The notes beneath the pieces are model-generated. The model was not told where the DNA came from, searched no databases, and saw nothing but the letters and a program-made list of their open reading frames with translations. A stretch of 10,319 bases of DNA from Gammaproteobacteria bacterium (GTDB lineage: Bacteria; Pseudomonadota; Gammaproteobacteria; HK1), in the NCBI GenBank assembly GCA_020444775.1, contig JAGRHX010001154.1, positions 1 to 10,319 of the forward strand, read 5' to 3'. Both the position numbers and the translations under genes were made by a program. This document shows positions 1-6,382 of the stretch, piece after piece (the stretch's first letter is position 1; each line of letters opens with the position of its first letter).

Positions 1-485
1 GGCTCGTCGAGCAGCAGCAGCCGTGGATTCCCCATCAGGCTGCGAGCAATGGTGAGCATCTGCTGCTGGCCGCCGGACAACACGCCACCGAGTCGGGTGG
101 GTATGGCCTTGAGATCCGGGAACAGCTCGAAGACCCGCTCCTCGTCCCAGCCGGAGCCGCCGTCGCGAGGCGGTCGCCGGGCGATGTCCAGGTTCTCCCA
201 GACGGTCAACTCGGGAAATATCCGGCGTTCCTCGGGCACGAAGCCAATCCCGGCGGTGGAGATCCGATAGGCCGGTTGACCGGCGATGTCGCGTCCCTCG
301 AACACGACCCGCCCCCGAGTCGGTGGCGTGAGACCGATGATCGAGCGCATGGTCGTGGTCTTGCCCACACCGTTGCGTCCGATCAACGAGACGACCTGTC
401 CCGGCTCGACATCGAAGCTCACGCCGAACAACACCTTGGACAGGCCATAGGCGGTGTGCACGTCCTTCAGCTCAAGCTGCGGCAT
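1..485 (-). CDS. livF: LIV-type ABC importer ATPase LivF (3' end cut by window edge)
   Basis: This is the second ATPase of the branched-chain-type importer; it pairs with LivG at the cytoplasmic face of LivH-LivM and powers uptake. It has no stop codon here: 161 codons plus two bases are visible, and the frame leaves the window right after Walker B. Visible motifs are Walker A GRNGVGKTT (residues 36-44, the form typical of LivF), VPEERRIFP at the Q-loop (83-91, with Glu where many ABC proteins have Gln, as in many LivF proteins), signature LSGGQ (136-140) and LLLLDEP (156-162). The start at 485 is supported by GAGGAGG (492-498) six bases upstream, written inside the last codons of livG. The gene overlaps livG by 14 bp, which suggests translational coupling. 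The missing part should hold the H-loop and the LivF tail. Confidence 0.95.
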   Translation of the reverse strand, partial: MPQLELKDVHTAYGLSKVLFGVSFDVEPGQVVSLIGRNGVGKTTTMRSIIGLTPPTRGRVVFEGRDIAGQPAYRISTAGIGFVPEERRIFPELTVWENLDIARRPPRDGGSGWDEERVFELFPDLKAIPTRLGGVLSGGQQQMLTIARSLMGNPRLLLLDE

Positions 486-1230
486 CGCCGTCCTCCTCGC
501 CCAGATACACGCGACGCACCTCGGGGTCATTGCGTACCGTGTCCGGCAGACCGGACGCGATGATCTCGCCGTGATGCAGCACCGAGATGCGGTCGGCGAT
601 GCCGAACACCACGCCCATATCGTGCTCTGTGAACAATAGCGACAGCTTCTGCATGCTCGAGATCTGGTCGATCAGCTTGATCGCCTCGGTGGTCTCCTGC
701 GGTGACATGCCCGCAGTGGGTTCATCCAGCAGCAGCACCTCGGGTCGTTCGGCGAGGGCGATTGCAAGCTCCAGCTGCTTCTGCTTGCCATAGGACAGCT
801 CGCCGGCGATCTCGTTGGCCTCCTCGTCGAGTGCAACCAGCTCGAGCAGCTCCGAGGTCTCCTTGCGGTTCTGCGCATGGCCCAGAGAGAACAGTCGGAA
901 GGTCTTGTTCTCGCGGGCGATGAGCGCCACCTGCACGTTCTCGAACACCGTCATGCGTGGATAGATGTTGATACGCTGGAACGAGCGTGCAAGTCCCAGC
1001 TTGACGATCCGATGCGGTGCTTGCCCGGTGATGTCACGGCCCTTGAAACGGACCTCGCCGCGAGTCGGCCGCAGATGACCGGTGATCAGATTGAAGAAGG
1101 TGGTCTTACCCGCGCCGTTGGGACCGATGATGGCGTGCTTCTCGCCTTCCTCCAGCGAGAAGCTGACGTTGTTGGTCGCTACGAACCCACCGAAGTCCTT
1201 GAACAGACCGACGGTCTCGAGAATGGCCAT
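472..1230 (-). CDS. livG: LIV-type ABC importer ATPase LivG
   Basis: This is a 252-residue cytoplasmic ATPase of the HAAT/LIV importer family, the usual length for LivG. All ATP-site motifs are present: Walker A GPNGAGKTT (36-44), Q-loop Gln85, signature LSYGKQ (145-150, the LivG-style variant), Walker B VLLLDE (165-170) and H-loop His203 in TEHDMGVVF. The C-terminal tail PEVRRVYLGE (237-246) is the hallmark of LivG-type ATPases, which separates it from LivF. The start ATG lies 3 bp past the livM stop, with GGAGG about 10 bases upstream inside livM. The last codons carry the ribosome site for livF. It probably works as a LivG-LivF heterodimer. The family is certain; the transported substrate cannot be read from the ATPase. 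Confidence 0.97.
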   Translation of the reverse strand: MAILETVGLFKDFGGFVATNNVSFSLEEGEKHAIIGPNGAGKTTFFNLITGHLRPTRGEVRFKGRDITGQAPHRIVKLGLARSFQRINIYPRMTVFENVQVALIARENKTFRLFSLGHAQNRKETSELLELVALDEEANEIAGELSYGKQKQLELAIALAERPEVLLLDEPTAGMSPQETTEAIKLIDQISSMQKLSLLFTEHDMGVVFGIADRISVLHHGEIIASGLPDTVRNDPEVRRVYLGEEDGDAAA

Positions 1231-1233
1231 GAC

Positions 1234-2211
1234 TCAGGTGCCTCCGCCGCCGCTACGCTCGGACCCGGCCGTGGCGGACCTGTTGAACAGGGCGCGGATA
1301 CGGGCGGGCAGTCCGATCAATCCTTCCGGCAGGAACAGCAGGATGACCAGCAGGATGACGCCGAGCACGAACGGCCAATACTCGGTGTACTCGTTGATGA
1401 TGCGCTCGAGCACGTACAAGGTCACGGCACCGATGGCCGGGCCGAAGAACGAGTACAGCCCGCCGAGCAACGTCATGATCAGCACCTGGGCCGACTCGGT
1501 CCAGAATGCCGACTCGGTGTAGAAGCCGCGGTTGTACATCGCCAGGATCGAGCCGGCAACGCCGGCGAAGGTGCCGGCGATGACGAATGCCGTCCAGCGC
1601 ACCAGACGCGTGTTGATACCGACGAAGCCGGCACGCGTCATGTTCTCGCGCACCGCGATCAGGGTCTTGCCGAATGCCGAATGACAGATCACCCAGAGCA
1701 CGGCCACGCACACGCTCACCGTGACCAGCGTGAAGTAGAAGAACGAGACCCGCTCGCCGATGAACGCCGGGACCTGCACGCCGACAAAGCCATCGTCGCC
1801 GCCGGTCATCGATCGCCACTTGAAGGCTATCGCCCAGATGAACATGGAGAAGGCCAGGGTCAGCATGGCGAAGTAGATCTCGGTCAGACGCGTGCAGAAG
1901 TAGGCGACGATGCCCGCGGCCAGCATCGCCATCAGCATCGACGCCGGCATGCTCAGCACCAGCGGCCAACCGTAGGTGGTGAGCAGGATCGCGTTGGTAT
2001 AGCCGCCGATTGCGAAGTAGGCGGCGTGGCCGAACGAGACATTGCCCGAGTAGCCGATGAGCACGTTGAGGCTCAGCGCGAACAACACGTAGATCAGGAT
2101 CTCGGTGCTGATGTCGATCAGATAGTCCGATCCGAAGCTCGGGACCAGCGCCAGCAACACCAACACCACGGCCAGGATCGCCAGCGTGAGCGGGGAGATG
2201 ACCTGACGCAT
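1234..2211 (-). CDS. livM: LIV-type ABC importer permease LivM
   Basis: This is a 325-residue inner-membrane permease, a little shorter than E. coli LivM (over 400 residues) but usual for stand-alone LivM of catabolic clusters. It begins with a hydrophobic helix (about 8-25) and carries the family motif GYSGNVSFGHAAYFAIGGY (53-71), TGGDDGF (136-142, the LivM TGGSDG-type loop) and AVRENMTRAGFVGIN (186-200, the cytoplasmic coupling region). The C-terminal helix ends in LFLPEGLIGLPAR, also typical. The ATG is 3 bp after the livH stop, and AAGGAGG (2222-2228) inside livH gives a strong ribosome site about 10 bases upstream. It forms the translocation pore with LivH. Substrates of this family include branched-chain amino acids, amides, urea and aromatic acids, so specificity is open. 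Confidence 0.96.
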   Translation of the reverse strand: MRQVISPLTLAILAVVLVLLALVPSFGSDYLIDISTEILIYVLFALSLNVLIGYSGNVSFGHAAYFAIGGYTNAILLTTYGWPLVLSMPASMLMAMLAAGIVAYFCTRLTEIYFAMLTLAFSMFIWAIAFKWRSMTGGDDGFVGVQVPAFIGERVSFFYFTLVTVSVCVAVLWVICHSAFGKTLIAVRENMTRAGFVGINTRLVRWTAFVIAGTFAGVAGSILAMYNRGFYTESAFWTESAQVLIMTLLGGLYSFFGPAIGAVTLYVLERIINEYTEYWPFVLGVILLVILLFLPEGLIGLPARIRALFNRSATAGSERSGGGGT

Positions 2212-2214
2212 GGC

Positions 2215-3120
2215 TCAGTGTCCTCCTTCCGGTCGGCCGAACAGGCCCCAGGGTCGGATCAGCAACACCGCCATCAGCAGAGCGAAGGCGAACACGTCCT
2301 GTCCGTTGGGGACGATCACCGATCCGAAATTGAAGACCACGCCATAGATGATGGCGCCGAGGAAGGTACCGAACAGACTACCCAGACCACCGATGATGAC
2401 GATCACGAAGCACTCGACGATGATGGTCGCGTCCATCCCCGGGGTCGGACTGTTGATGGGCGCGGCCAGCGCGCCACCGATTCCGGCCAGCGCCGAGCCG
2501 AGGATGAACACCGAGGTGTAGACCAGCGGCACGTTGACCCCGAGGGCCTCGAGCATCTCGCGGTCCTGGGTCGCGGCCTTGGTCACCCGTCCCCAACGGG
2601 TCTTCTCGATCAAGAACCAGAGCAGGATGAAGATCACCGGCCCGACCGCGCACAGCACCAGCCTGTAGCTGGGATAGATGACCGGGTAGGCGAACTCGAT
2701 ACCCAGATTGGTCGCGCCGCTCAGCGCCTCGGGATAGGACACGCTGTACTGGTCGGTACCCCACACCATCTTGGCGACGTCACCGAGCACCAGCACCACG
2801 GCGAAGGTCAGCAGCAGCTGCATCAGGTGCTCCTTGTCATAGATGTAGCGGAACAGACCACGCTCGATGACGATCGACAGGAGCCCCAGACCCAGTCCGG
2901 CCCCCAACACCGCCCAGATGAAGCCGAGCTCCCACTGCTGGGTGATGGTGTAGGCGATATACGCGCCGAACATGAAGAACACGCCGTGCGCGAAGTTGAT
3001 GACCCGCAGCACGCCGAAGATCAATGACAACCCGGCCGCGATGATGAACAGATTCATACCCAACGACAGCGAGTTGAGCACCTGAATCGCGAAGAAGTTT
3101 GGATCGGCGAGCATCTGCAT
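2215..3120 (-). CDS. livH: LIV-type ABC importer permease LivH
   Basis: This is a 301-residue inner-membrane permease, matching the usual LivH length of about 290-310. The N-terminal region contains GLSLIFGVLRVINFAHG (30-46) followed by FFMFGAY, the most diagnostic LivH motif. A cytoplasmic coupling segment, ATQDREMLEALGVNV, lies in the middle, and the C-terminal part has IGGLGSLFGTFLGAIIYG and a final RPWGLFGRPEG. The frame stays open to 3189, but the extra 23 N-terminal residues are Arg/Pro-rich and unlike the family, so I place the start at ATG 3118-3120. No strong Shine-Dalgarno precedes it, which may mean modest translation compared with the binding protein. The gene follows the binding-protein gene after a 161-bp gap and is read with livM, livG and livF as one unit. 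Confidence 0.95.
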   Translation of the reverse strand: MQMLADPNFFAIQVLNSLSLGMNLFIIAAGLSLIFGVLRVINFAHGVFFMFGAYIAYTITQQWELGFIWAVLGAGLGLGLLSIVIERGLFRYIYDKEHLMQLLLTFAVVLVLGDVAKMVWGTDQYSVSYPEALSGATNLGIEFAYPVIYPSYRLVLCAVGPVIFILLWFLIEKTRWGRVTKAATQDREMLEALGVNVPLVYTSVFILGSALAGIGGALAAPINSPTPGMDATIIVECFVIVIIGGLGSLFGTFLGAIIYGVVFNFGSVIVPNGQDVFAFALLMAVLLIRPWGLFGRPEGGH

Positions 3121-3215
3121 AGGCGCTGGCCCTGCCCTTTTGGGGTTACGACGAGTGGGATGTTGCCGGGCGCATGCTCGAGCAACCAAGTGGCAGGCGG
3201 TCGCGCTGAGGCGAA

Positions 3216-3245
3216 GACGTCCGCGGCCGTGCGGACACGGACGTC
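3216..3245 (-). terminator. Inverted repeat in the binding-protein/livH gap (attenuator or mRNA-stabilising hairpin)
   Basis: GACGTCCG (3216-3223) and CGGACGTC (3238-3245) are perfect 8-bp complements with a 14-base loop. An overlapping alternative stem pairs GTCCGC (3219-3224) with GCGGAC (3231-3236) around a 6-base loop, so two mutually exclusive folds are possible. On the transcribed strand it lies between the binding-protein stop and livH and is not followed by a U-tract, so it is not a clean intrinsic terminator. By analogy with other binding-protein operons it could limit read-through or protect the upstream message, giving more binding protein than permease. That role is inference. Confidence 0.5.
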
Positions 3246-3254
3246 AAAGGCGTT

Positions 3255-3273
3255 CGCTCGAAACGCGCGAGCG
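3255..3273 (-). other. Small hairpin just after the binding-protein stop codon
   Basis: CGCTCG (3255-3260) pairs with CGAGCG (3268-3273) over a 7-base loop, starting 9 bases downstream of the binding-protein stop on the transcribed strand. It is short and lacks a U-tract. Together with the larger repeat at 3216-3245 it could form a tandem 3' structure. On its own it is weak. Confidence 0.3.
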
Positions 3274-3281
3274 TCTCTTGC

Positions 3282-4454
3282 TCAATCGGCCTTGGGTGGC
3301 CCGATGTAACGGACCGGATCCATGACGCGGTATTCGAGCCCCGGCTTCTTCACCATGGGTCCGTAGAATTCACCCATGTCGGCCTGGTGATCGGCCGCGT
3401 TGATGGTCCGCTGGCCGATCGGCGTGCTGATGCTCAGCCCCTCCAGCGCCTTGATCAAGGCATCGGTATCGGTGGACTGCGCCTTCTCGGCCGCGGCCGC
3501 GAGGAACTTCACGCCGACATAGGTCAACGCCGGCCACATCGCCGTCTCCTCGGTGCCGGAACGACGGGCGAGTTCCTTCTGGAAGGCTTCGTGGCTGGGG
3601 TCGTGATGGTCGTAGAACAGCTCGTAGGAGTTCGCCCAGACGTTGTCCGGGTAGTCGCCCTTCATCTGACCGGCTATCTCGTGGCTGCCGATCTCACCGC
3701 CGGAGATGTACTTCACCCGGTCGAACAGGCCGAACGGCCGCGCCTGCTGCGCGAAGTTGACGAAATGCGAGCCCCACAGACCGCTGATCACGACGTCACA
3801 CTGCGCCCCCATGATCTGGGTGATGAAGGCGTTGTAATCGGTCGCCCCCAGCTTCGGGCGCAGCTCGATGACGATCTGCGCATCCGGCGCGTAACGCTTC
3901 AACCCGGCCTTGACACCATCCGCCAGGTCGTAGCCATAGGCGTAGTCCAGCTGCAGATCGCAAACCTTCTTCGCGCCCTGCTCGGCGGCCAGACGGGCCA
4001 GCGCATCGCCCTCGAAGTCGGTGTTGGACGCAATCCGGAACACATGCGGATGCAGGTTCTCGGTGGTCATCTTGATGGTCTTGGGAATGGTCGCTATGTA
4101 CAGGACCTTCTCCTGCTTTGCGACCTCGGAAATCGCGAGCCCCACCGCCGAGCTGAGTCCACCGATCAGCACGTTGACCCCCTCCTTGGTGATCAGCTCC
4201 TTGGCCGCGGCCGCCGCCGAGGCGGGCTTGAGCTTGGTGTCACGCGGATAGCTCACCACCTTCTTGCCGAGGATCCCACCGGCTGCGTTCAGCTCGTCCA
4301 CCGCCATGTCGTGACCGAACATGGCCGGCTTGCCATACACGGCGCCGGTCCCCGCGATTGGATAGAGCACGCCGATCTTGAACTCCTCGGCGAGCGCGGT
4401 TCCGCTCAACGCGACCAGGGCCACGCCCAGAAGCGCCTTGACGCTACGCAACAT
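3282..4454 (-). CDS. Periplasmic ligand-binding protein of the LIV/HAAT ABC importer
   Basis: This is the 390-residue substrate-binding protein (Leu/Ile/Val-binding family, type I fold, Peripla_BP_6 class) that captures the ligand in the periplasm and delivers it to LivHM. Residues 1-22 form a classical Sec signal: MLRSVK, a hydrophobic core, and cleavage after TALA before EEFKIGVL. There is no lipobox Cys, which fits a diderm cell. The mature protein starts with the family beta-strand and then GTGAVYGKPAMFGHDMAVDE (35-54). GGLSSAVG (98-105) sits where LIV-binding proteins contact the ligand carboxylate. Cys165 and Cys219 are the only cysteines I noted in the mature chain. The frame opens 32 codons earlier, but the signal peptide and GGGAGGAA six bases before ATG 4454 fix this start. 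It is the first gene of the transporter operon. The ligand is unknown; an aromatic acid is plausible from the neighbours. Confidence 0.93.
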   Translation of the reverse strand: MLRSVKALLGVALVALSGTALAEEFKIGVLYPIAGTGAVYGKPAMFGHDMAVDELNAAGGILGKKVVSYPRDTKLKPASAAAAAKELITKEGVNVLIGGLSSAVGLAISEVAKQEKVLYIATIPKTIKMTTENLHPHVFRIASNTDFEGDALARLAAEQGAKKVCDLQLDYAYGYDLADGVKAGLKRYAPDAQIVIELRPKLGATDYNAFITQIMGAQCDVVISGLWGSHFVNFAQQARPFGLFDRVKYISGGEIGSHEIAGQMKGDYPDNVWANSYELFYDHHDPSHEAFQKELARRSGTEETAMWPALTYVGVKFLAAAAEKAQSTDTDALIKALEGLSISTPIGQRTINAADHQADMGEFYGPMVKKPGLEYRVMDPVRYIGPPKAD

Positions 4455-4460
4455 TGTTGA

Positions 4461-4468
4461 TTCCTCCC
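4461..4468 (-). promoter_or_regulatory. Strong ribosome binding site of the binding-protein gene
   Basis: On the minus strand GGGAGGAA (4468-4461) lies 6 bases before ATG 4454. It decides this start over the upstream in-frame ATGs, which would destroy the signal peptide. It is the strongest Shine-Dalgarno in the operon, as expected for an abundant periplasmic protein. Confidence 0.85.
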
Positions 4469-4561
4469 GCTTGCACGCTCTTCGTCGTGTCGATGGTCTC
4501 GATTGGTTCTGCTTGTCGTTCATGCCCGCGACGGTGTCCACCCGGCACATTCTCCAGCACG

Positions 4562-4570
4562 GCTGCCAGC
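4562..4570 (+). promoter_or_regulatory. Repeated 9-mer GCTGCCAGC, copy 1 (possible operator)
   Basis: GCTGCCAGC, near-palindromic (GCTG/CAGC arms), lies about 42 bases downstream of the predicted transporter transcription start. The same 9-mer recurs at 4695-4703 and, inverted, at 4734-4742. Shared operator use is inference. Confidence 0.3.
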
Positions 4571-4618
4571 AAAGACGTCAGCATCTGGCCTTGCCGACAC
4601 CGGTCGTGAGGGCTCCGG

Positions 4619-4648
4619 ATTATTGCCGGGCATCAGATCGGGCGTCAA
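4619..4648 (-). promoter_or_regulatory. Sigma70-like promoter of the transporter operon
   Basis: On the minus strand, -35 TTGACG (4648-4643, 5 of 6 to consensus) and -10 AATAAT (4624-4619, 5 of 6) are separated by 18 bases. AT-rich hexamers like this are rare in this GC-rich sequence. The predicted start near 4612 leaves a leader of about 158 bases before the binding-protein ATG. The spacer holds a direct repeat CGGGCRTCA (4627-4635 and 4639-4647). Confidence 0.6.
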
Positions 4649-4668
4649 ACGACCGGCGAACGGCGCGG

Positions 4669-4697
4669 ATGACCCTGTGCGACACAACCAGTATGCT
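4669..4697 (+). promoter_or_regulatory. Candidate promoter of the carboxyltransferase-hpaB unit
   Basis: ATGACC (4669-4674, 4 of 6 to the -35 consensus) and TATGCT (4692-4697, 4 of 6 to the -10) are spaced by exactly 17 bases. The start near 4704 would give a leader of about 26 bases. The -10 overlaps a copy of GCTGCCAGC (4695-4703), which would suit repression. It is weaker than the divergent transporter promoter and is a prediction only. Confidence 0.4.
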
Positions 4698-4716
4698 GCC
4701 AGCCGATGTTCCGGGC

Positions 4717-4723
4717 GAGGAGG
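4717..4723 (+). promoter_or_regulatory. Ribosome binding site that selects the GTG start at 4730
   Basis: GAGGAGG (4717-4723) ends 6 bases before GTG 4730 but directly abuts ATG 4724, and it lies downstream of ATG 4706. Only GTG 4730 has proper spacing. The resulting N-terminus (M)SWQPEVDEL also looks like that of related carboxyltransferases. Confidence 0.75.
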
Positions 4724-4729
4724 ATGACG

Positions 4730-6292
4730 GTGAGCTGGCAGCCAGAGGTCGACGAACTGCACGAGCGGCGCCGACTGGCGCGCGAGATGGGTGGCGAGGC
4801 TTCGGTCGCGCGTCAGCACGAACGCGGCAAGCTCACCGTCCGTGAACGTATAGATGCGCTGCTGGATCCGGGCAGCTTTCGCGAGCACGGCGAGATCGCG
4901 GGGGCCGCGTTGCTCGACGACAACGGCCGGGTAGAGACCTTCACGCCGGCCAACTACGTGGTCGGCCTGGGCACCATCGACACGCGTCGGGTCGCGGTCG
5001 GCGGCGAGGATTTCACCCTCAAGGGTGGCTCTCCGAACGCCTCTGGTCTACGCAAGAGCATGTACGCCGAGCATCTCGCCATCCAGTACAAGGTGCCACT
5101 GGTGCGACTGCTCGAAGGCGGTGGCGGCAGTGTCGGCAGCGGCGAGGACGATCCGCGCAAACCGAGAACGGTGGGTGTCGCGGTGCACGAGCCGCCACGC
5201 TTTCGAATCATCGCCGATGCGATGGGCCTGGTGCCGGTCGCCTCGGCCGCGCTCGGCGCGGTCGCCGGCTTCCCGGCCGGACGTCTGGTGGCCTCGCACT
5301 TCTCGGTGATGGCGCGCGGCACGGCCCAGGTGATGACCGCGGGACCCGCCATCGTGCAGCGCGCGCTGGGGGGCGATCCGGACAAGGAGGCGCTGGGTGG
5401 TGCGCAGGTGCACGCCCGCTCCGGTCTGGTCGACAACATAGCCGAGGACGAGGCCGACGCGCTGGCGCAGATTCGACGCTTTCTCGGCTACCTGCCGTCG
5501 AACGTGCATCAACGCGCGCCGCGCGTGGCCTGCGATGACCCGGTGACGCGACGCGAGCAGGGGTTGCTCGACATCGTGCCCCGCAACCGACGTCGCGCGT
5601 TCAACGTCAAACGCATCGTGCAGTGGGTGGTCGACACCGATTCCTTCTTCGAGATCGCGCCGAGCTACGGGCCGAGCATCGTCTGCGGGCTGGCCCGGCT
5701 CAACGGCCAGAGTGTCGGCATCGTCGCCAACGATTGCCGCTACTATGCGGGAGCGATGACCGCGCAGGCAGCGCAGAAGATGCGGCGCTTGATCGAGACC
5801 TGTGACACCTTCGGGCTGCCGATCGTGAACTTCGTCGACGAGCCCGGCTTCATGATCGGTCTGGACGCGGAGCTTGCCGGCACCATCCGCTACGGGATGG
5901 CGACCGTCGCGGCCGCCGCCCAGGCCCGCGTGCCGTGGGCGTCGGTACGTGTGCACAAATCCTTTGGCGTCGCCGCCGCGGCGCACTACGGCCCCGATGC
6001 TTACAGACTGGACTGGCCGTCCGCCCAATATGGCGCGTTACCCATCGAGGGCGGCGTCGCGGTCGCCTTTCGCCGCCAGCTGGCCGCCGCCGAGAACCCC
6101 GAGCAGCTGCGTCATGAGCTGGAGGAGAAGCTGGCGCGTGGCCGTTCGCCCTTCCGGCCGGCGGAGTCGTTCTCGGTGCACGATGTGATAGACCCGCGCG
6201 ACACCCGTCCGGCCTTGTGCGAATGGATCGAATGGATCCAGCCCCAGGTCGACGCGATCCTCGGCCCCCCGAGCTTCTGCATGCGTCCCTGA
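4730..6292 (+). CDS. PccB-like acyl-CoA carboxylase carboxyltransferase subunit
   Basis: This is a 520-residue protein of the biotin-dependent carboxyltransferase family (PccB/AccD-like double crotonase fold), at the usual family length. Such enzymes move CO2 from carboxybiotin to an acyl-CoA. The N-domain has KLTVRERIDALLDPGSF (34-50), LKGGSPNASG (97-106) and the oxyanion loop EGGGGSV (129-135). The C-domain has NVKRIVQWVVD (292-302), DEPGFMIG (370-377), LDWPSAQYGALPIEGGV (427-443) and the terminal DVIDPRDTRP (485-494). It does not look like MccB or a standard PccB throughout and falls in a less characterised subgroup, so the acyl-CoA is unknown. No biotin carboxylase or biotin carrier is encoded nearby. 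It is divergent from the transporter and 90 bp before hpaB, probably co-transcribed. The start is GTG, as set by the ribosome site. A 9-bp tandem duplication near the end encodes EWI-EWI. A decarboxylase-type role is possible. Confidence 0.88.
   Translation: MSWQPEVDELHERRRLAREMGGEASVARQHERGKLTVRERIDALLDPGSFREHGEIAGAALLDDNGRVETFTPANYVVGLGTIDTRRVAVGGEDFTLKGGSPNASGLRKSMYAEHLAIQYKVPLVRLLEGGGGSVGSGEDDPRKPRTVGVAVHEPPRFRIIADAMGLVPVASAALGAVAGFPAGRLVASHFSVMARGTAQVMTAGPAIVQRALGGDPDKEALGGAQVHARSGLVDNIAEDEADALAQIRRFLGYLPSNVHQRAPRVACDDPVTRREQGLLDIVPRNRRRAFNVKRIVQWVVDTDSFFEIAPSYGPSIVCGLARLNGQSVGIVANDCRYYAGAMTAQAAQKMRRLIETCDTFGLPIVNFVDEPGFMIGLDAELAGTIRYGMATVAAAAQARVPWASVRVHKSFGVAAAAHYGPDAYRLDWPSAQYGALPIEGGVAVAFRRQLAAAENPEQLRHELEEKLARGRSPFRPAESFSVHDVIDPRDTRPALCEWIEWIQPQVDAILGPPSFCMRP
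6221..6238 (+). repeat. Perfect 9-bp tandem duplication inside the carboxyltransferase gene
   Basis: GAATGGATC occurs twice back to back (6221-6229 and 6230-6238), in frame, giving residues EWI-EWI (498-503) just after the conserved DVIDPRDTRP motif. It adds three residues at the C-terminal helix without breaking the frame. Confidence 0.8.
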
Positions 6293-6321
6293 GCATGCGC
6301 TGCGCCCGGTCGAGCGCATGT
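6293..6321 (+). terminator. Inverted repeat between carboxyltransferase and hpaB
   Basis: CATGCGCT (6294-6301) and AGCGCATG (6313-6320) are perfect complements over an 11-base loop; a G-U pair (6293/6321) extends the stem to 9. It begins immediately after the carboxyltransferase stop. No T-run follows, so strong intrinsic termination is unlikely. It may be a partial terminator or an mRNA-processing or stabilising element that sets the ratio of the two products. Confidence 0.5.
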
Positions 6322-6382
6322 CACACCGTCACGGATACCACCCGCGCAGCCCGTACGCGCCCTTGCAGCGGAAGTCGCAGCC

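Noticed and set aside
877..3027. A 716-codon open frame on the plus strand antisense to livG, livM and livH
   Set aside because: Its composition (rich in Asp, Glu, His, Gln, Arg) is the usual mirror of GC-rich coding strands, it has no recognisable domain, and the opposite strand encodes three unmistakable transporter proteins.
3121..3189. Upstream extension of LivH to 3189
   Set aside because: The 23 extra residues are Arg/Pro-rich and unlike LivH N-termini; a start at 3120 gives the family length.
3387..4460. A 357-codon plus-strand frame antisense to the binding protein
   Set aside because: Shadow of a clear periplasmic binding protein with signal peptide; no promoter or ribosome site of its own.
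4455..4550. Upstream extension of the binding protein to 4550
   Set aside because: It would put 32 charged residues before the signal peptide; the strong ribosome site sits directly before ATG 4454.
5048..6028. A 326-codon minus-strand frame antisense to the carboxyltransferase
   Set aside because: The Arg/His/Gly-rich translation has no family resemblance, while the plus strand has continuous carboxyltransferase motifs.
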